Source: Caenimonas sp. SL110
Lineage (GTDB): Bacteria; Pseudomonadota; Gammaproteobacteria; Burkholderiales; Burkholderiaceae_C
Length of the DNA stretch: 64,000 nucleotides
Reading direction: 5' to 3'
Assembly: GCF_001044395.1 (NCBI RefSeq)
Contig: NZ_JANU01000002.1
Coordinates: forward strand, 62,001 to 126,000
The notes under the pieces were generated by a model. That model saw nothing but the letters and a program-made list of their open reading frames with translations, did no database searches and was not told the origin of the DNA. Positions 28,979-36,759 of this stretch are shown in pieces; position 1 is the stretch's first letter, and the number at the start of each line of letters is the position of its first letter. Made by a program: the position numbers and the translations under genes.

Positions 28979-29440
28979 TTAGCGGCGATACGGGTTGTCG
29001 GGGAAGCGGTCATTGCGGTTGCGAATGCCGTCGCCGTCACGATCGCGGTCATCCTGGTTGCGGATGCCGTCGCGGTCGATGTCACCCCACGGACCGGTGT
29101 CGCGTGCATGGCGATGTTCGCGTTCCCAGCGCTGCGAGCGCCAGTCATTGCCATATGCAGGCTGGACGTACGCAGGCTGGGCATAGACCGGCTGCGCATA
29201 GACCGGCTGCGCATAGACAGGCTGCGGCTGGCTGTACACCGGGCGCGGCTGCACGTAGGCGGGTGCGTTGTTGTAGTAGACCGGAGCCGGTTCGTAGTAA
29301 ACCGGTGCGGGCTGGATGCCAATGCTGAACACCACGTCGCTGCGTGCCTGCGCGGCGGTGGCTGCGCCGAGGATGCCCAGCGCCAGGGCGGCAGTGGCTG
29401 CAAAGCGGGGAGAGATTCGGGGAGAGATGAAGCGGTTCAT
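28979..29440 (-). CDS. Secreted protein with Tyr/Pro repeats and TSP3-like calcium motif
   Basis: This 153-residue protein has a signal peptide cleaved near AAQARS, a region of imperfect PVYxQP repeats at about residues 45-95, and a C-terminal Asp-rich tail. The tail reads DIDRDGIRNQDDRDRDGDG, like the D-x-D-G-x-x-N calcium-binding repeats of thrombospondin type 3. It is probably a surface or matrix protein. Its promoter has the same TGAAC direct repeat, at the same distance, as the PepSY gene beyond the phoPQ-like operon, so it is likely a direct target of that system. Start ATG 29440 has a GGAG element 5 bp before. Confidence 0.75.
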   Translation of the reverse strand: MNRFISPRISPRFAATAALALGILGAATAAQARSDVVFSIGIQPAPVYYEPAPVYYNNAPAYVQPRPVYSQPQPVYAQPVYAQPVYAQPAYVQPAYGNDWRSQRWEREHRHARDTGPWGDIDRDGIRNQDDRDRDGDGIRNRNDRFPDNPYRR

Positions 29441-29466
29441 GAGAGCTCCTTGGTTGGGATGGCTTC

Positions 29467-29503
29467 ATGATGCTGCTGGGTGCATGAACGCAACCTGAAC
29501 CGA
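29467..29503 (-). promoter_or_regulatory. PhoP-box-like operator and promoter of the TSP3-like secreted protein
   Basis: On the reverse strand GGTTCA-N5-CGTTCA (29485-29501) forms a direct repeat with 11-bp period. A -10-like CATCAT (29467-29472) follows after nine bases, with the ATG 42 bp beyond the repeat. The layout matches the PhoP box, (T/G)GTTTA-N5-(T/G)GTTTA. The same arrangement recurs at 31.9 kb. Confidence 0.6.
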
Positions 29504-29528
29504 TTGCAGATTCTTCGCCAGCCGCGAA

Positions 29529-30860
29529 TCAGGCGGCAGGCAGTGCGAAATCGACCTGTCCGCCACCCAGTGATGAGCGCGAAAGCGCGAGCGTGCCGTG
29601 GTGGCTCGCCACCAGGTCGTTGACCACGGCGAGACCCACGCCATGCCCCGGCACCTGCTCGTCCATGCGCACATGGATCTGCAGTATGGCCTGGGTATCG
29701 GTGAAGCCGGGACCGTCGTCTTCCACGCGAACGTGCAGCTGTTTTTCTTCGCGCCATGCACGCACCGTCACGCGATGTCGCGCCCACTTGGATGCGTTGT
29801 CCATCACGTTGCCGAACATCTCGAATGCGTCGCCTTCGTCGATGCGCCAGGCCAGGTCATCCGGGCAGTCGATCGTGACGGCGAGTTGCTTGTCGGCATA
29901 CACCTTGGCGAGCGAATCGCGAATGCGGCCCAGCACCGGCGCGATCGGCAGCAGCGGCGCAAACCGAGCAGCGCCGCTCGCGGCTGCGCGGCCGAGCTGG
30001 TGCTGCACGATCGCATCCATTCGCGCGACCTGATGGGTGACGGTGTCCGCCAGCTGCGCCGGCTCCGACAGGGCGTTCTTCAGCACGGCCAGCGGCGTCT
30101 TCAGGCTGTGCGCGAGATAGCTCAGCGCTTCCTTGTAGCGGGTCTGCCGCACGCGCTCCTGGGCGATCAGCGTGTTGAGGTTGCCGGTGAGTTGCGCGAT
30201 CTCCGCCGGGTAGCTGCCTTCGACCTGCCCCTGTTCGCCGGCTTCAATGCGGCTCAGTTCCTGTGCCACGCGGCGCAGCGGTGACAGGCCCCATTGCAAG
30301 AGGATGGTTTGCGACAGCAGCAGCAAGGCGGCTGCCGCGCCCAGCCAGCTCCACATCGTGCGTTCGAAGACCCGGATCTCGCGGTTGAACCCGGCCTTGT
30401 TTTCAAGAACCGAAACCACGAGCGGCGCCTGCACGCCCGGGCCTGCCCATCGCACGCCGTAGGCGACTGCGAGGTAGCTCGCGCCCGAGTCCGTGACGGT
30501 GTCGTATTCCCACTTGCCCACGGCCACATCGCGCTTGAACGCCGGGCTCATGCCCACAGCGGAGGGCGAGCGCCACTGCTCACTCCGGTTGATGTTGAAG
30601 ATGCTGGCGTAGAGGCCCGATCCGGGCAGGGAGAGCCTGGGCTCGGCAAACGATTCGGGCATGGACAGCTTGCCGGCCGCATCGATCTCGGTGCCTGCGA
30701 GCAGCAGGTAGACGGTGCCCTGCAGGCGCGCCAGATGGGCTGCCTGCACGCTGTCCGCATGTGCGCGCTGTACAGCGACGCCAGCGCCCGCGATGAAGGC
30801 CAGCAACACCACGGCGGCACCGACGATGAGCCGGGTGCGAATGGAGCCGCGCGGCGTCAT
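29529..30860 (-). CDS. phoQ: Sensor histidine kinase, PhoQ-like
   Basis: This 443-residue kinase has membrane helices at about 10-30 and 170-192 enclosing a 130-residue periplasmic sensor, then HAMP. The H-box YLAHSLKTPLAVL (His near 251) is nearly the E. coli PhoQ sequence. ATP-binding motifs follow: DNASKWA, VEDDGPGF and GHGVGLAVV. The sensor lacks the long acidic cluster of enterobacterial PhoQ, so it may sense different signals such as cationic peptides, metal or envelope stress. The start overlaps the response regulator stop by 4 bp. Confidence 0.88.
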   Translation of the reverse strand: MTPRGSIRTRLIVGAAVVLLAFIAGAGVAVQRAHADSVQAAHLARLQGTVYLLLAGTEIDAAGKLSMPESFAEPRLSLPGSGLYASIFNINRSEQWRSPSAVGMSPAFKRDVAVGKWEYDTVTDSGASYLAVAYGVRWAGPGVQAPLVVSVLENKAGFNREIRVFERTMWSWLGAAAALLLLSQTILLQWGLSPLRRVAQELSRIEAGEQGQVEGSYPAEIAQLTGNLNTLIAQERVRQTRYKEALSYLAHSLKTPLAVLKNALSEPAQLADTVTHQVARMDAIVQHQLGRAAASGAARFAPLLPIAPVLGRIRDSLAKVYADKQLAVTIDCPDDLAWRIDEGDAFEMFGNVMDNASKWARHRVTVRAWREEKQLHVRVEDDGPGFTDTQAILQIHVRMDEQVPGHGVGLAVVNDLVASHHGTLALSRSSLGGGQVDFALPAA

Positions 30861-31528
30861 CCGAGCGTCAGGCGATAGCCTCGCCCGCGCAGTGTTTCGA
30901 TGGGAGCGAGCGTGCCGTCCGGGTCCAGCTTGCGACGCAGGCGGCCTACCAGGACTTCCAGCACGTTGCTGTCACGGTCTTCGTCGTGCGGATAGAGATA
31001 GTCCGACAGTTCCTGCTTGCTCACCACGCGCGCGCGTTCGCGTGCGAGGAACTCCAGCACGCGGTACTCGAAACCGGTGAGCTCCAGAGCAACGCCATTC
31101 ATCGCCGCCGACTGCGCCGAGAAGTCGATGGCCAGCGGTCCCAGTGTGAGCACATCGGACGCGGCCTTCAGCGAGCGGCGAAGCAGCGCCTTCACGCGCG
31201 CAGCCAGCTCGGGGTACTCGAAGGGCTTGACCAGGTAGTCGTCCGCGCCGGATTCCAGGCCCACCACCTTGTCCTGCCAGGTGCTTCGCGCGGTGAGGAT
31301 CAGGATAGGGACGGTGCGACCGTTCGCGCGCAGTTGCTCCACCACCTTCAGCCCGCTCAGGCGTGGCAGGCCCAGGTCAACGATGGCCAGATCGAATGGA
31401 TACTCGCTCGCCTGAAAGAGGCCGTCTTCGCCATCGACGGCCTGATCGACCCGATAGCCGTCGGCTTCGAGCTTGCGCGCCAGCCCCAGCCGCAGCGCGG
31501 CGTCGTCTTCGATGAGGAGCAGGCGCAT
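30857..31528 (-). CDS. phoP: Response regulator, PhoP-like (OmpR family)
   Basis: This 223-residue regulator has the receiver acidic pair IEDD and phospho-acceptor Asp51 in DLAIVDLGLP. It continues with ILTARSTWQDKVVGLESGAD (the WQDKV segment is PhoP-like) and DYLVKPF, followed by an OmpR-type winged helix (ELTGFEYRVLEFLARE, RLRRKLDPDG). It should bind tandem direct repeats with 11-bp period, exactly the kind found upstream of two flanking genes. It overlaps the kinase gene and follows the PepSY gene by 13 bp. Confidence 0.9.
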   Translation of the reverse strand: MRLLLIEDDAALRLGLARKLEADGYRVDQAVDGEDGLFQASEYPFDLAIVDLGLPRLSGLKVVEQLRANGRTVPILILTARSTWQDKVVGLESGADDYLVKPFEYPELAARVKALLRRSLKAASDVLTLGPLAIDFSAQSAAMNGVALELTGFEYRVLEFLARERARVVSKQELSDYLYPHDEDRDSNVLEVLVGRLRRKLDPDGTLAPIETLRGRGYRLTLG

Positions 31529-31541
31529 GCGGGGTGTCGTC

Positions 31542-31850
31542 CTAGAGCGGTTTTCCGGTGATGGCGTCGATGAGGATGACGCGCACCTCGCCCTGGGCCG
31601 TCACCAGCTTGACGCGCCATACCGGGCGCTGCGCAGCCTCTGCCTTTTCAACCGAGAGCACGCGCCCGCTGCTGACTCGCGCGGCGGCTGCGACAGCTTC
31701 GTCACGGCTGAGGTCCGCCCACGCGGGCGTCGCCAGCACGACGAGCGCGGCGAGGATTGGCAGGATGAACAGGTTCATTCGCAAGGGCGTCAACCAGGGA
31801 CGTGACAACGAGATGGGGCGGATGGTACTACCCGGGTGCACGTGTTTCAT
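31542..31850 (-). CDS. PepSY-domain secreted protein
   Basis: This short protein has a signal peptide (MNLFILPILAALVVLATPAW) and one PepSY domain (LSRDEAVAAAARVSSGRVLS, VWRVKLVTAQGEVRVILIDA). PepSY proteins often accompany two-component systems and may modulate peptidases or the sensor. Two starts compete. ATG at 31850 gives 102 residues with a long n-region, has GGGAG seven bases before, and lies 42 bp from the operator as in the 29.4-kb gene; ATG at 31778 gives a standard signal peptide but a poor ribosome site. I favour 31850. It is first in a likely operon with phoP and phoQ. Confidence 0.82.
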   Translation of the reverse strand: MKHVHPGSTIRPISLSRPWLTPLRMNLFILPILAALVVLATPAWADLSRDEAVAAAARVSSGRVLSVEKAEAAQRPVWRVKLVTAQGEVRVILIDAITGKPL

Positions 31851-31876
31851 TCAAAAGCTCCCATGAGTGATAGCCC

Positions 31877-31921
31877 ACTATGCATGCAGGCGCATGAACG
31901 AATGCTGAACGGATGGTGAAC
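31877..31921 (-). promoter_or_regulatory. PhoP-box-like operator (three repeats) and promoter of PepSY-phoP-phoQ
   Basis: TGAAC occurs at 31895, 31906 and 31917 with exact 11-bp spacing; on the reverse strand this reads CGTTCA-N5-CGTTCA with a third box upstream. A -10-like CATAGT (31877-31882) follows nine bases later, at the same position as in the 29.4-kb promoter. It implies autoregulation of the operon. The divergent Rieske oxygenase gene starts 46 bp beyond the last repeat and might also be affected. Confidence 0.65.
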
Positions 31922-31966
31922 AGTGCTGTGTTGCCATACGATCACGCCTTGCAAACCGGAGTTGCG

Positions 31967-33067
31967 ATGTTCCTGAAAAACTGCTGGTACGTGGCCGCCT
32001 GGGACCACGAGTTGATCGATGGAAAATTGCTGGCACGCACGCTGCTCGAAGAACGCGTCGTGCTCTACAAGGGCGATAGCGGCGACGTCGTTGCGCTGAA
32101 AGATCGCTGCTGCCATCGGGGCGCGCCGTTGTCACTGGGCCGGCGTGAAGGCGATTGCATACGCTGCATGTACCACGGCCTGAAGTTCGACCAGACCGGC
32201 AAGTGCGTGCAGATTCCTGGACAGGACAACATCCCGGCCAAACTTGGCGTGCGCAGTTATCCGGTGGTCCTGCGCGACCATCTGGTGTGGATCTGGATGG
32301 GCGAGCCCGAGCTGGCCAATCCCGATGACATCCTGGACTTTCCGTATCTGCGCGATCCGCAGTGGAAGGGCATTCCGGGCTATCTGCACTACGACGCGAA
32401 CTGGCTGCTCATCGTGGACAACCTGTCGGACTTCGCGCACCTTGCGTTCGTGCACACCAAGACACTCGGCGGATCGGAAGAGTACGCATACGTGACCAAG
32501 CCGGTCACGATGGAGCGGCTGGAGCGCGGCTTTCGGGTCGAGCGCTGGCACATGAATGCCGCGCCGCCGCCGTTTCACAAGAAGGTGTTGCCTGCGGCAG
32601 AGCGTGTGCAGAACGTGGATCGCCGCAACATCGGGCACATGCACATCCCTGGCAACTTCTTTCTGTTCACCCTGTTCTCGCCTGCCGGCAGTGGCGCGGA
32701 GAAGGGCAACCTGCAAGGCGCGCGCGAGTACCGCAATTGCCAGTTCATGACGCCGGAGACGCGCAGCACCTCGCACCACTTCTGGATCTACCTGAACAAC
32801 TTCGAGGGTGACGACACGACGATTTCGCGCTCACTGCATGCGAGCCTGATCGAAGGCTTCATGGAAGACAAGCACATCATCGAAGCGCAGCAAAAGGCAA
32901 TGGAAGAAGACCCGGACTTCAAGCTGCTGGCGGTGGTGGCCGATGCGCCACTGGTCCACTTTCGCCGGGTGTTCGACGCACTGGTCGCGCAAGAGCAGGC
33001 CGATCAGGCCCTGCGGTTGACCAGGACGATACCGATTGCCACGCCGCAAAGCGCCAGCACCAGCTGA
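31967..33067 (+). CDS. Rieske non-heme iron oxygenase, alpha subunit (VanA-like)
   Basis: This 366-residue protein has a Rieske [2Fe-2S] site, CCHRGAPLSLG followed by CIRCMYHGLKF, and the mononuclear iron motif DNLSDFAHLAFVHTKTLG with D-x2-H-x4-H. These enzymes hydroxylate or O-demethylate aromatics with O2 and electrons from a reductase. No ferredoxin-type reductase (VanB) is adjacent; a flavin reductase of another type lies 1.3 kb away. ATG at 31967 has a GGAG five bases upstream. Its 3' end overlaps the convergent EamA gene by 64 bp. Vanillate demethylase is one possibility only. Confidence 0.88.
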   Translation: MFLKNCWYVAAWDHELIDGKLLARTLLEERVVLYKGDSGDVVALKDRCCHRGAPLSLGRREGDCIRCMYHGLKFDQTGKCVQIPGQDNIPAKLGVRSYPVVLRDHLVWIWMGEPELANPDDILDFPYLRDPQWKGIPGYLHYDANWLLIVDNLSDFAHLAFVHTKTLGGSEEYAYVTKPVTMERLERGFRVERWHMNAAPPPFHKKVLPAAERVQNVDRRNIGHMHIPGNFFLFTLFSPAGSGAEKGNLQGAREYRNCQFMTPETRSTSHHFWIYLNNFEGDDTTISRSLHASLIEGFMEDKHIIEAQQKAMEEDPDFKLLAVVADAPLVHFRRVFDALVAQEQADQALRLTRTIPIATPQSASTS

Positions 33068-33897
33068 AGGGTGAGCGGTTCGTTCAGCAGCACCACGCCG
33101 AACACGAGCGCGAACACCGGCGTCAGAAAAGTGAACGACGACATCTTCGTCGCGGGGTAGTGCCGCAGCAGCCACATCCAGGCGAGATAACTGGCGAATG
33201 CACCGATGGCGGTCTGCAGGCCGATCGAGGTCCACGCCTGCGTCGAGTAATTGAACGACCATGTTTCACCGAGCGCGAGTGAGACGAATGGCGCGACAGC
33301 GGCGGTTACTGCCACCTGGTAGAAGAGCGTTTTTTCGGCGCTGACCGTCCCCATCTTGCTGCTGCGAATCACCAGCGTGGTCATGCCCCACAGCACGCCA
33401 CCCGCCAGCGCGAGCGCGTCACCGCGAAGTTGCCGCGCAGTGGTGGTGCCGGAGAAGCCCTCGCTGAACGCAATGGCCACCGCGATGAATGCAATCGCAA
33501 GGCCAGCCCACTGGATGGGCCGCAACTTCTCGGACGGCACCAGGCGCGGCAAGGCCAGCGCCACCACGAATGGCGAGGTGTAGAGAAACACGGTGAGGCG
33601 CGATGCCGTGGTGTCGCGCAGGCCCAGGTAGATACAGGTGAACTCACCCGCGAAAAGCAGCCCGGCCAGAAGACCCGCCTTGAGCGTGCCGTCGCGCTCG
33701 AACAGCTTCACGCCTCGAATGGAGCACCACAGCATGAGCAGCGCGGTCGCACCCACGAAGCGGATCGAAGCCTGCCACAGCGGCGGCACTTCACCGACGG
33801 TGGACTTGATCAGGATCTGTTGGTAGCCCCAGAAAATGCATGACACCAGCAAGAGGGAAACGGCCAGGGAATCGAGATGCTCTTTGCGTTGTCGCAT
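33004..33897 (-). CDS. EamA/DMT-superfamily transporter
   Basis: This 297-residue protein has ten predicted membrane helices in two homologous EamA halves. Typical stretches are FWGYQQILIKSTVGEVPPLW at the start and SSFTFLTPVFALVFGVVLLN near the end. DMT permeases export or import metabolites such as amino acids and small aromatics. It converges on the Rieske gene with 64 bp overlap and probably shares a transcript with the marR and flavin reductase genes upstream (21-bp and 11-bp gaps). Substrate unknown, perhaps linked to the catabolic genes nearby. Confidence 0.87.
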   Translation of the reverse strand: MRQRKEHLDSLAVSLLLVSCIFWGYQQILIKSTVGEVPPLWQASIRFVGATALLMLWCSIRGVKLFERDGTLKAGLLAGLLFAGEFTCIYLGLRDTTASRLTVFLYTSPFVVALALPRLVPSEKLRPIQWAGLAIAFIAVAIAFSEGFSGTTTARQLRGDALALAGGVLWGMTTLVIRSSKMGTVSAEKTLFYQVAVTAAVAPFVSLALGETWSFNYSTQAWTSIGLQTAIGAFASYLAWMWLLRHYPATKMSSFTFLTPVFALVFGVVLLNEPLTLQLVLALCGVAIGIVLVNRRA

Positions 33898-33918
33898 GTT
33901 GTGGGGGGCGGGTGGCGG

Positions 33919-34347
33919 TCAGCCGCGTGAGCCGAGCTTTTGCAGCAACCGGCGCAGCGCTGTTTTTTCGGTGGCGCCCAGCGGTTGCAGGATGATGGCC
34001 TCGTGCCTGCGAGCCTGCCGCACCAGCGGGCGCACGAGTCGCTTGCCAGCGGCAGTCACGGTGACCAGTGTGCGCCTGTGGTCGGTCGCGTCGGCGTGCA
34101 ACGCGAGCCAGCCTTGATCGCACATGCGCTGCACGAGCTTGGTGACGGTGGGCTGCTTGGACAGTGCTTCCTGCGCGAGCTGGCTGATGGTGAGCGGCTC
34201 GCCATCGTGCAGCGTGGCGAGCACGCGCCATTCGATGGAGCTCAGGCCGGCAGCACGCACGTGCGCATCGAAGTCCTTGTAGAGCGCGTGATTCGCCTGC
34301 CCCAGCAGGTAGCCGAGATAGTCATCGACAAAGCGCGGGGCGGCCAT
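33919..34347 (-). CDS. MarR family transcriptional regulator
   Basis: This 142-residue protein has the MarR winged helix with EWRVLATLHDGEPLTISQLA and recognition helix SKQPTVTKLVQRMCDQGWLA, then the wing DATDHRRTLVTVTAAG. Members usually repress catabolic or efflux genes and release DNA on binding a phenolic or aromatic ligand. ATG at 34347 is chosen from the family start. A CATGAA/TTCATG palindrome in the divergent promoter 0.5 kb upstream is the likely operator. Confidence 0.9.
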   Translation of the reverse strand: MAAPRFVDDYLGYLLGQANHALYKDFDAHVRAAGLSSIEWRVLATLHDGEPLTISQLAQEALSKQPTVTKLVQRMCDQGWLALHADATDHRRTLVTVTAAGKRLVRPLVRQARRHEAIILQPLGATEKTALRRLLQKLGSRG

Positions 34348-34358
34348 GGCGGGTCGGC

Positions 34359-34892
34359 CTAGAAGGGCGTTTCGGTGAAGAAGCGTCCGCCGTGATACAG
34401 CAGCGGAGACGCACCCGGGCGCAGGCTGCACCGCTCGACCTCGCCCACGAAGATGACGTGATCGCCCTCGTCGTAACGGCTGCGGTTGAAACACTCGAAC
34501 GTGGCGCATGCGCCTTCCAGCAGCGGCGCGCCGCCCATGCCTTCGGTGAAGCTCACGCCGGTCCAGCGGTCGCCACCCTTGAGGGCGAAACGCTCGGCCA
34601 GTGGTTTCTGGTCAGCAGCAAGAACATGGATGGCGTAGTGCGAGCCGGCGCGAAAGTGCGCCAGCGAAGCGGCCGCGTGCGACAAGCTCCACAGCACCAG
34701 CGGTGGGTCGAGCGAGACCGAGTTGAATGAGTTGGCGGTGAGCCCGACGGTTTCGCCCTGGGCCGTGCGCGTCGTCACGATGGTGACGCCGGTGGCAAAG
34801 GTGCCAAGCGCGGTGCGAAACTCTTTGGAGGAGAAGCTCGGCGGAAGGGCTTTTCGGGGCGGGTTCACGAGTGGGGTTGCATGAATTTTCAT
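34359..34892 (-). CDS. Flavin reductase domain protein (DIM6/NTAB family)
   Basis: This 177-residue protein has the flavin reductase-like fold: FRTALGTFATGVTIVTTRT, GLTANSFNSVSLDPPLVLWS and FECFNRSRYDEGDHVIFVGE. It supplies reduced FMN or FAD to a two-component monooxygenase, or acts as an NADH:flavin oxidoreductase. ATG at 34892 overlaps the divergent dioxygenase frame; GTG at 34868 is an alternative start giving 169 residues and avoids the operator. Its divergence from NicX-like and flavoprotein genes suggests it feeds the ACAD-like protein at 36.8 kb. Confidence 0.88.
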   Translation of the reverse strand: MKIHATPLVNPPRKALPPSFSSKEFRTALGTFATGVTIVTTRTAQGETVGLTANSFNSVSLDPPLVLWSLSHAAASLAHFRAGSHYAIHVLAADQKPLAERFALKGGDRWTGVSFTEGMGGAPLLEGACATFECFNRSRYDEGDHVIFVGEVERCSLRPGASPLLYHGGRFFTETPF

Positions 34893-34902
34893 GTATTATG
34901 AA
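34880..34902. promoter_or_regulatory. Overlapping palindromes at the divergent flavin reductase / dioxygenase starts
   Basis: CATGAA-TT-TTCATG (34880-34893) overlaps TTCAT-GTATT-ATGAA (34888-34902). This is a compact inverted-repeat cluster suited to a MarR dimer and placed over both translation starts. A TATTAT element (34894-34899) could be the -10 for the forward operon. The binding protein is inferred. Confidence 0.55.
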
Positions 34903-34917
34903 TCGGAAGCAAAAACC

Positions 34918-35955
34918 ATGTTGCAGGACACACTGGAGCCCTTGTGGCTCGATTCCTTCCAGGCCGTGCTGTCGCGTTGCGGACTCGTCCCCGGCGACAC
35001 GGTCGCCGTTCTCAGCGAAAGCCAGAGCCGTCCGGTGCTCGCTCAGCTTGCCCTGCTGGCCGCCGCCCGCCTGGGCTGCAAACCCTTTTCAATTTGTCTT
35101 CCCACCCCCTTTGAAGCCGCCGGCCCGGTCGTGCGATCGACAGGTGCATCCACCGCGCTCCAGGGCATTGCGCCGGTTGTCGGCGCGCTGGCTGCGAGCA
35201 CGCTGGTTGTCGACTGCACGGTTGAAGGTCTCATGCATGCACCTGAGCTGCCCGCCATCCTCGCCGGCGGCGCACGCGTGATCTACGTGAGCAACGAGCA
35301 TCCCGAAGCATTAGCGCGGCTCGTTCCCGGCGATGCGCTGGAGCCGCTGGTCAAGGCGCATATCAAGCGCCTGCGCGGCGCGCGCGACATGCGCGTCACC
35401 TCCGCAGCGGGAAGCGACCTCACGATCTCGCTGGCGGGCGCGACCTGCGGCGGCAACTGGGGCTACACCACGAGGCCCGGCACCATGACGCACTGGCCCG
35501 GCGGCCTCGCGCTGGCGTTTCCTGCAGCGGGGTGCGTCAACGGCACGCTGGTGCTGGCCGAAGGCGATGTCAATCTCACCTTCAAGCGCTACATCGAGCG
35601 ACCCATCACCCTCAGAATCGAAGATGACTACATCCGCGCCATCGAAGGCAGTGGTGTCGATGCCGACCTGATGCGCAGCTACATCGCGGCATGGGGCGAT
35701 CGCGATGCCTACGCCGTGAGCCACGTCGGTTACGGCCTCAATGCACACGCGCGATGGGACAGCATGGCGCTGTACGACAAGCGCGATTTCAACGGCACCG
35801 AGCTGCGCGCCTTTTCTGGCAACTTCCTGTACAGCACCGGCGCCAATGAGGTGGCCGGACGCTACACACGCGGTCACTTCGACCTGCCGATGCGCAACTG
35901 CACGGTGGCACTCGATGGCGTCGTCGTTGTGAACCAGGGGCAGGTCGAAACATGA
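34918..35955 (+). CDS. NicX-like dioxygenase (2,5-dihydroxypyridine 5,6-dioxygenase family)
   Basis: This 345-residue protein matches the M29-peptidase-like NicX family across its length. Examples are GSDLTISLAG, YTTRPGTMTHWPGGLALAFP, YAVSHVGYGLNAHARWDSM and RAFSGNFLYSTGANEVAG. The iron ligands known for NicX are present: His269 in SHVGYG, and His320/Asp322 in GHFDLPMRN. Such enzymes open 2,5-dihydroxypyridine to N-formylmaleamate. ATG at 34918 is preferred (GGAAG upstream) over ATG at 34891, which lies in the operator. It overlaps the next hydrolase gene by 4 bp. The true substrate could be a substituted pyridine. Confidence 0.8.
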   Translation: MLQDTLEPLWLDSFQAVLSRCGLVPGDTVAVLSESQSRPVLAQLALLAAARLGCKPFSICLPTPFEAAGPVVRSTGASTALQGIAPVVGALAASTLVVDCTVEGLMHAPELPAILAGGARVIYVSNEHPEALARLVPGDALEPLVKAHIKRLRGARDMRVTSAAGSDLTISLAGATCGGNWGYTTRPGTMTHWPGGLALAFPAAGCVNGTLVLAEGDVNLTFKRYIERPITLRIEDDYIRAIEGSGVDADLMRSYIAAWGDRDAYAVSHVGYGLNAHARWDSMALYDKRDFNGTELRAFSGNFLYSTGANEVAGRYTRGHFDLPMRNCTVALDGVVVVNQGQVET

Positions 35956-36737
35956 TCGTTCCAACCTTTACCGTGCTGGGCAGCGGGCCCACGGTGCTGA
36001 TGCTGCATGGCATCGGCGGCGGGCATCTCGCGTTCGCGCCGCAGGTCGAGACATTTGCGTCGCTCGGGTACCGCGCAGTCGCCTGGAACATGCCCGGCTA
36101 CGGACACAGCGCGCCCATCGAGCCCTACAACTTCAAGGGGCTCGCGCAGAGCTGCATCGCCCTCATCGAAAGCCTCAACTGCGGCCATGTCACGTTGGTG
36201 GGTCACAGCATGGGCGGCATGGTGGCGCAGGAGGTGGTGGCGCGGCGGCCCGAGCTGGTGGACAAGCTGGTTTTGTCGGGTACCTCGCCTTCCTTTGGCA
36301 AAGCCGATGGCAGCTGGCAACGTGACTTCATTGCCAGTCGCACTGCGCCGCTGGACGCCGGCAAGACCATGGCCGACCTCGCGCAGATGCTGGTGCCGCA
36401 GATGATTGGAAGCCAGGCGCTGCCAGAAGGCGTGCAGCTCGCCATGCACTGCATGAGCCAGATACCGGCATCCACCTATCGCCGCGCGCTGGAAGCACTG
36501 GTCACGTTCGACCGACGCGCCGACCTTGCGCGCATCCGCGTTCCGACACTGGTGATCGCGGGTAGCGAAGACAAGGTTGCACCGCCTGCGGTCATGAAGA
36601 AGATGGCCGATGCGATTGCGGACAGCACCTATATCGAGCTGCGCGGTGCGGGGCACCTGGCCAACCTGGAAAAGCCCGATGACTTCGATGGGCTGGTCCT
36701 GAACTTCCTGGCGCTGCCTCGCGCGCTCTTGCATTGA
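35952..36737 (+). CDS. Alpha/beta hydrolase, NicD-like (N-formylmaleamate deformylase?)
   Basis: This 261-residue alpha/beta hydrolase has the oxyanion segment MLHGIGGGHLAFAPQ, nucleophile elbow LVGHSMGGMVAQ (Ser86), acid in VIAGSEDKVAPP and catalytic His in GAGHLANLEKP. Immediately following a NicX-like dioxygenase and translationally coupled to it, it is a good candidate for the deformylase (NicD) that removes formate from the ring-cleavage product. A 3-oxoadipate enol-lactonase-like role is the alternative. Confidence 0.82.
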   Translation: MIVPTFTVLGSGPTVLMLHGIGGGHLAFAPQVETFASLGYRAVAWNMPGYGHSAPIEPYNFKGLAQSCIALIESLNCGHVTLVGHSMGGMVAQEVVARRPELVDKLVLSGTSPSFGKADGSWQRDFIASRTAPLDAGKTMADLAQMLVPQMIGSQALPEGVQLAMHCMSQIPASTYRRALEALVTFDRRADLARIRVPTLVIAGSEDKVAPPAVMKKMADAIADSTYIELRGAGHLANLEKPDDFDGLVLNFLALPRALLH

Positions 36738-36759
36738 CGCTGACGACAGAGCCCATCAC

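Noticed and set aside
31913-31966. Upstream start of the Rieske oxygenase at 31913
   Set aside because: It would place the start inside the TGAAC repeat region; ATG at 31967 has a GGAG site and matches the family N-terminus.
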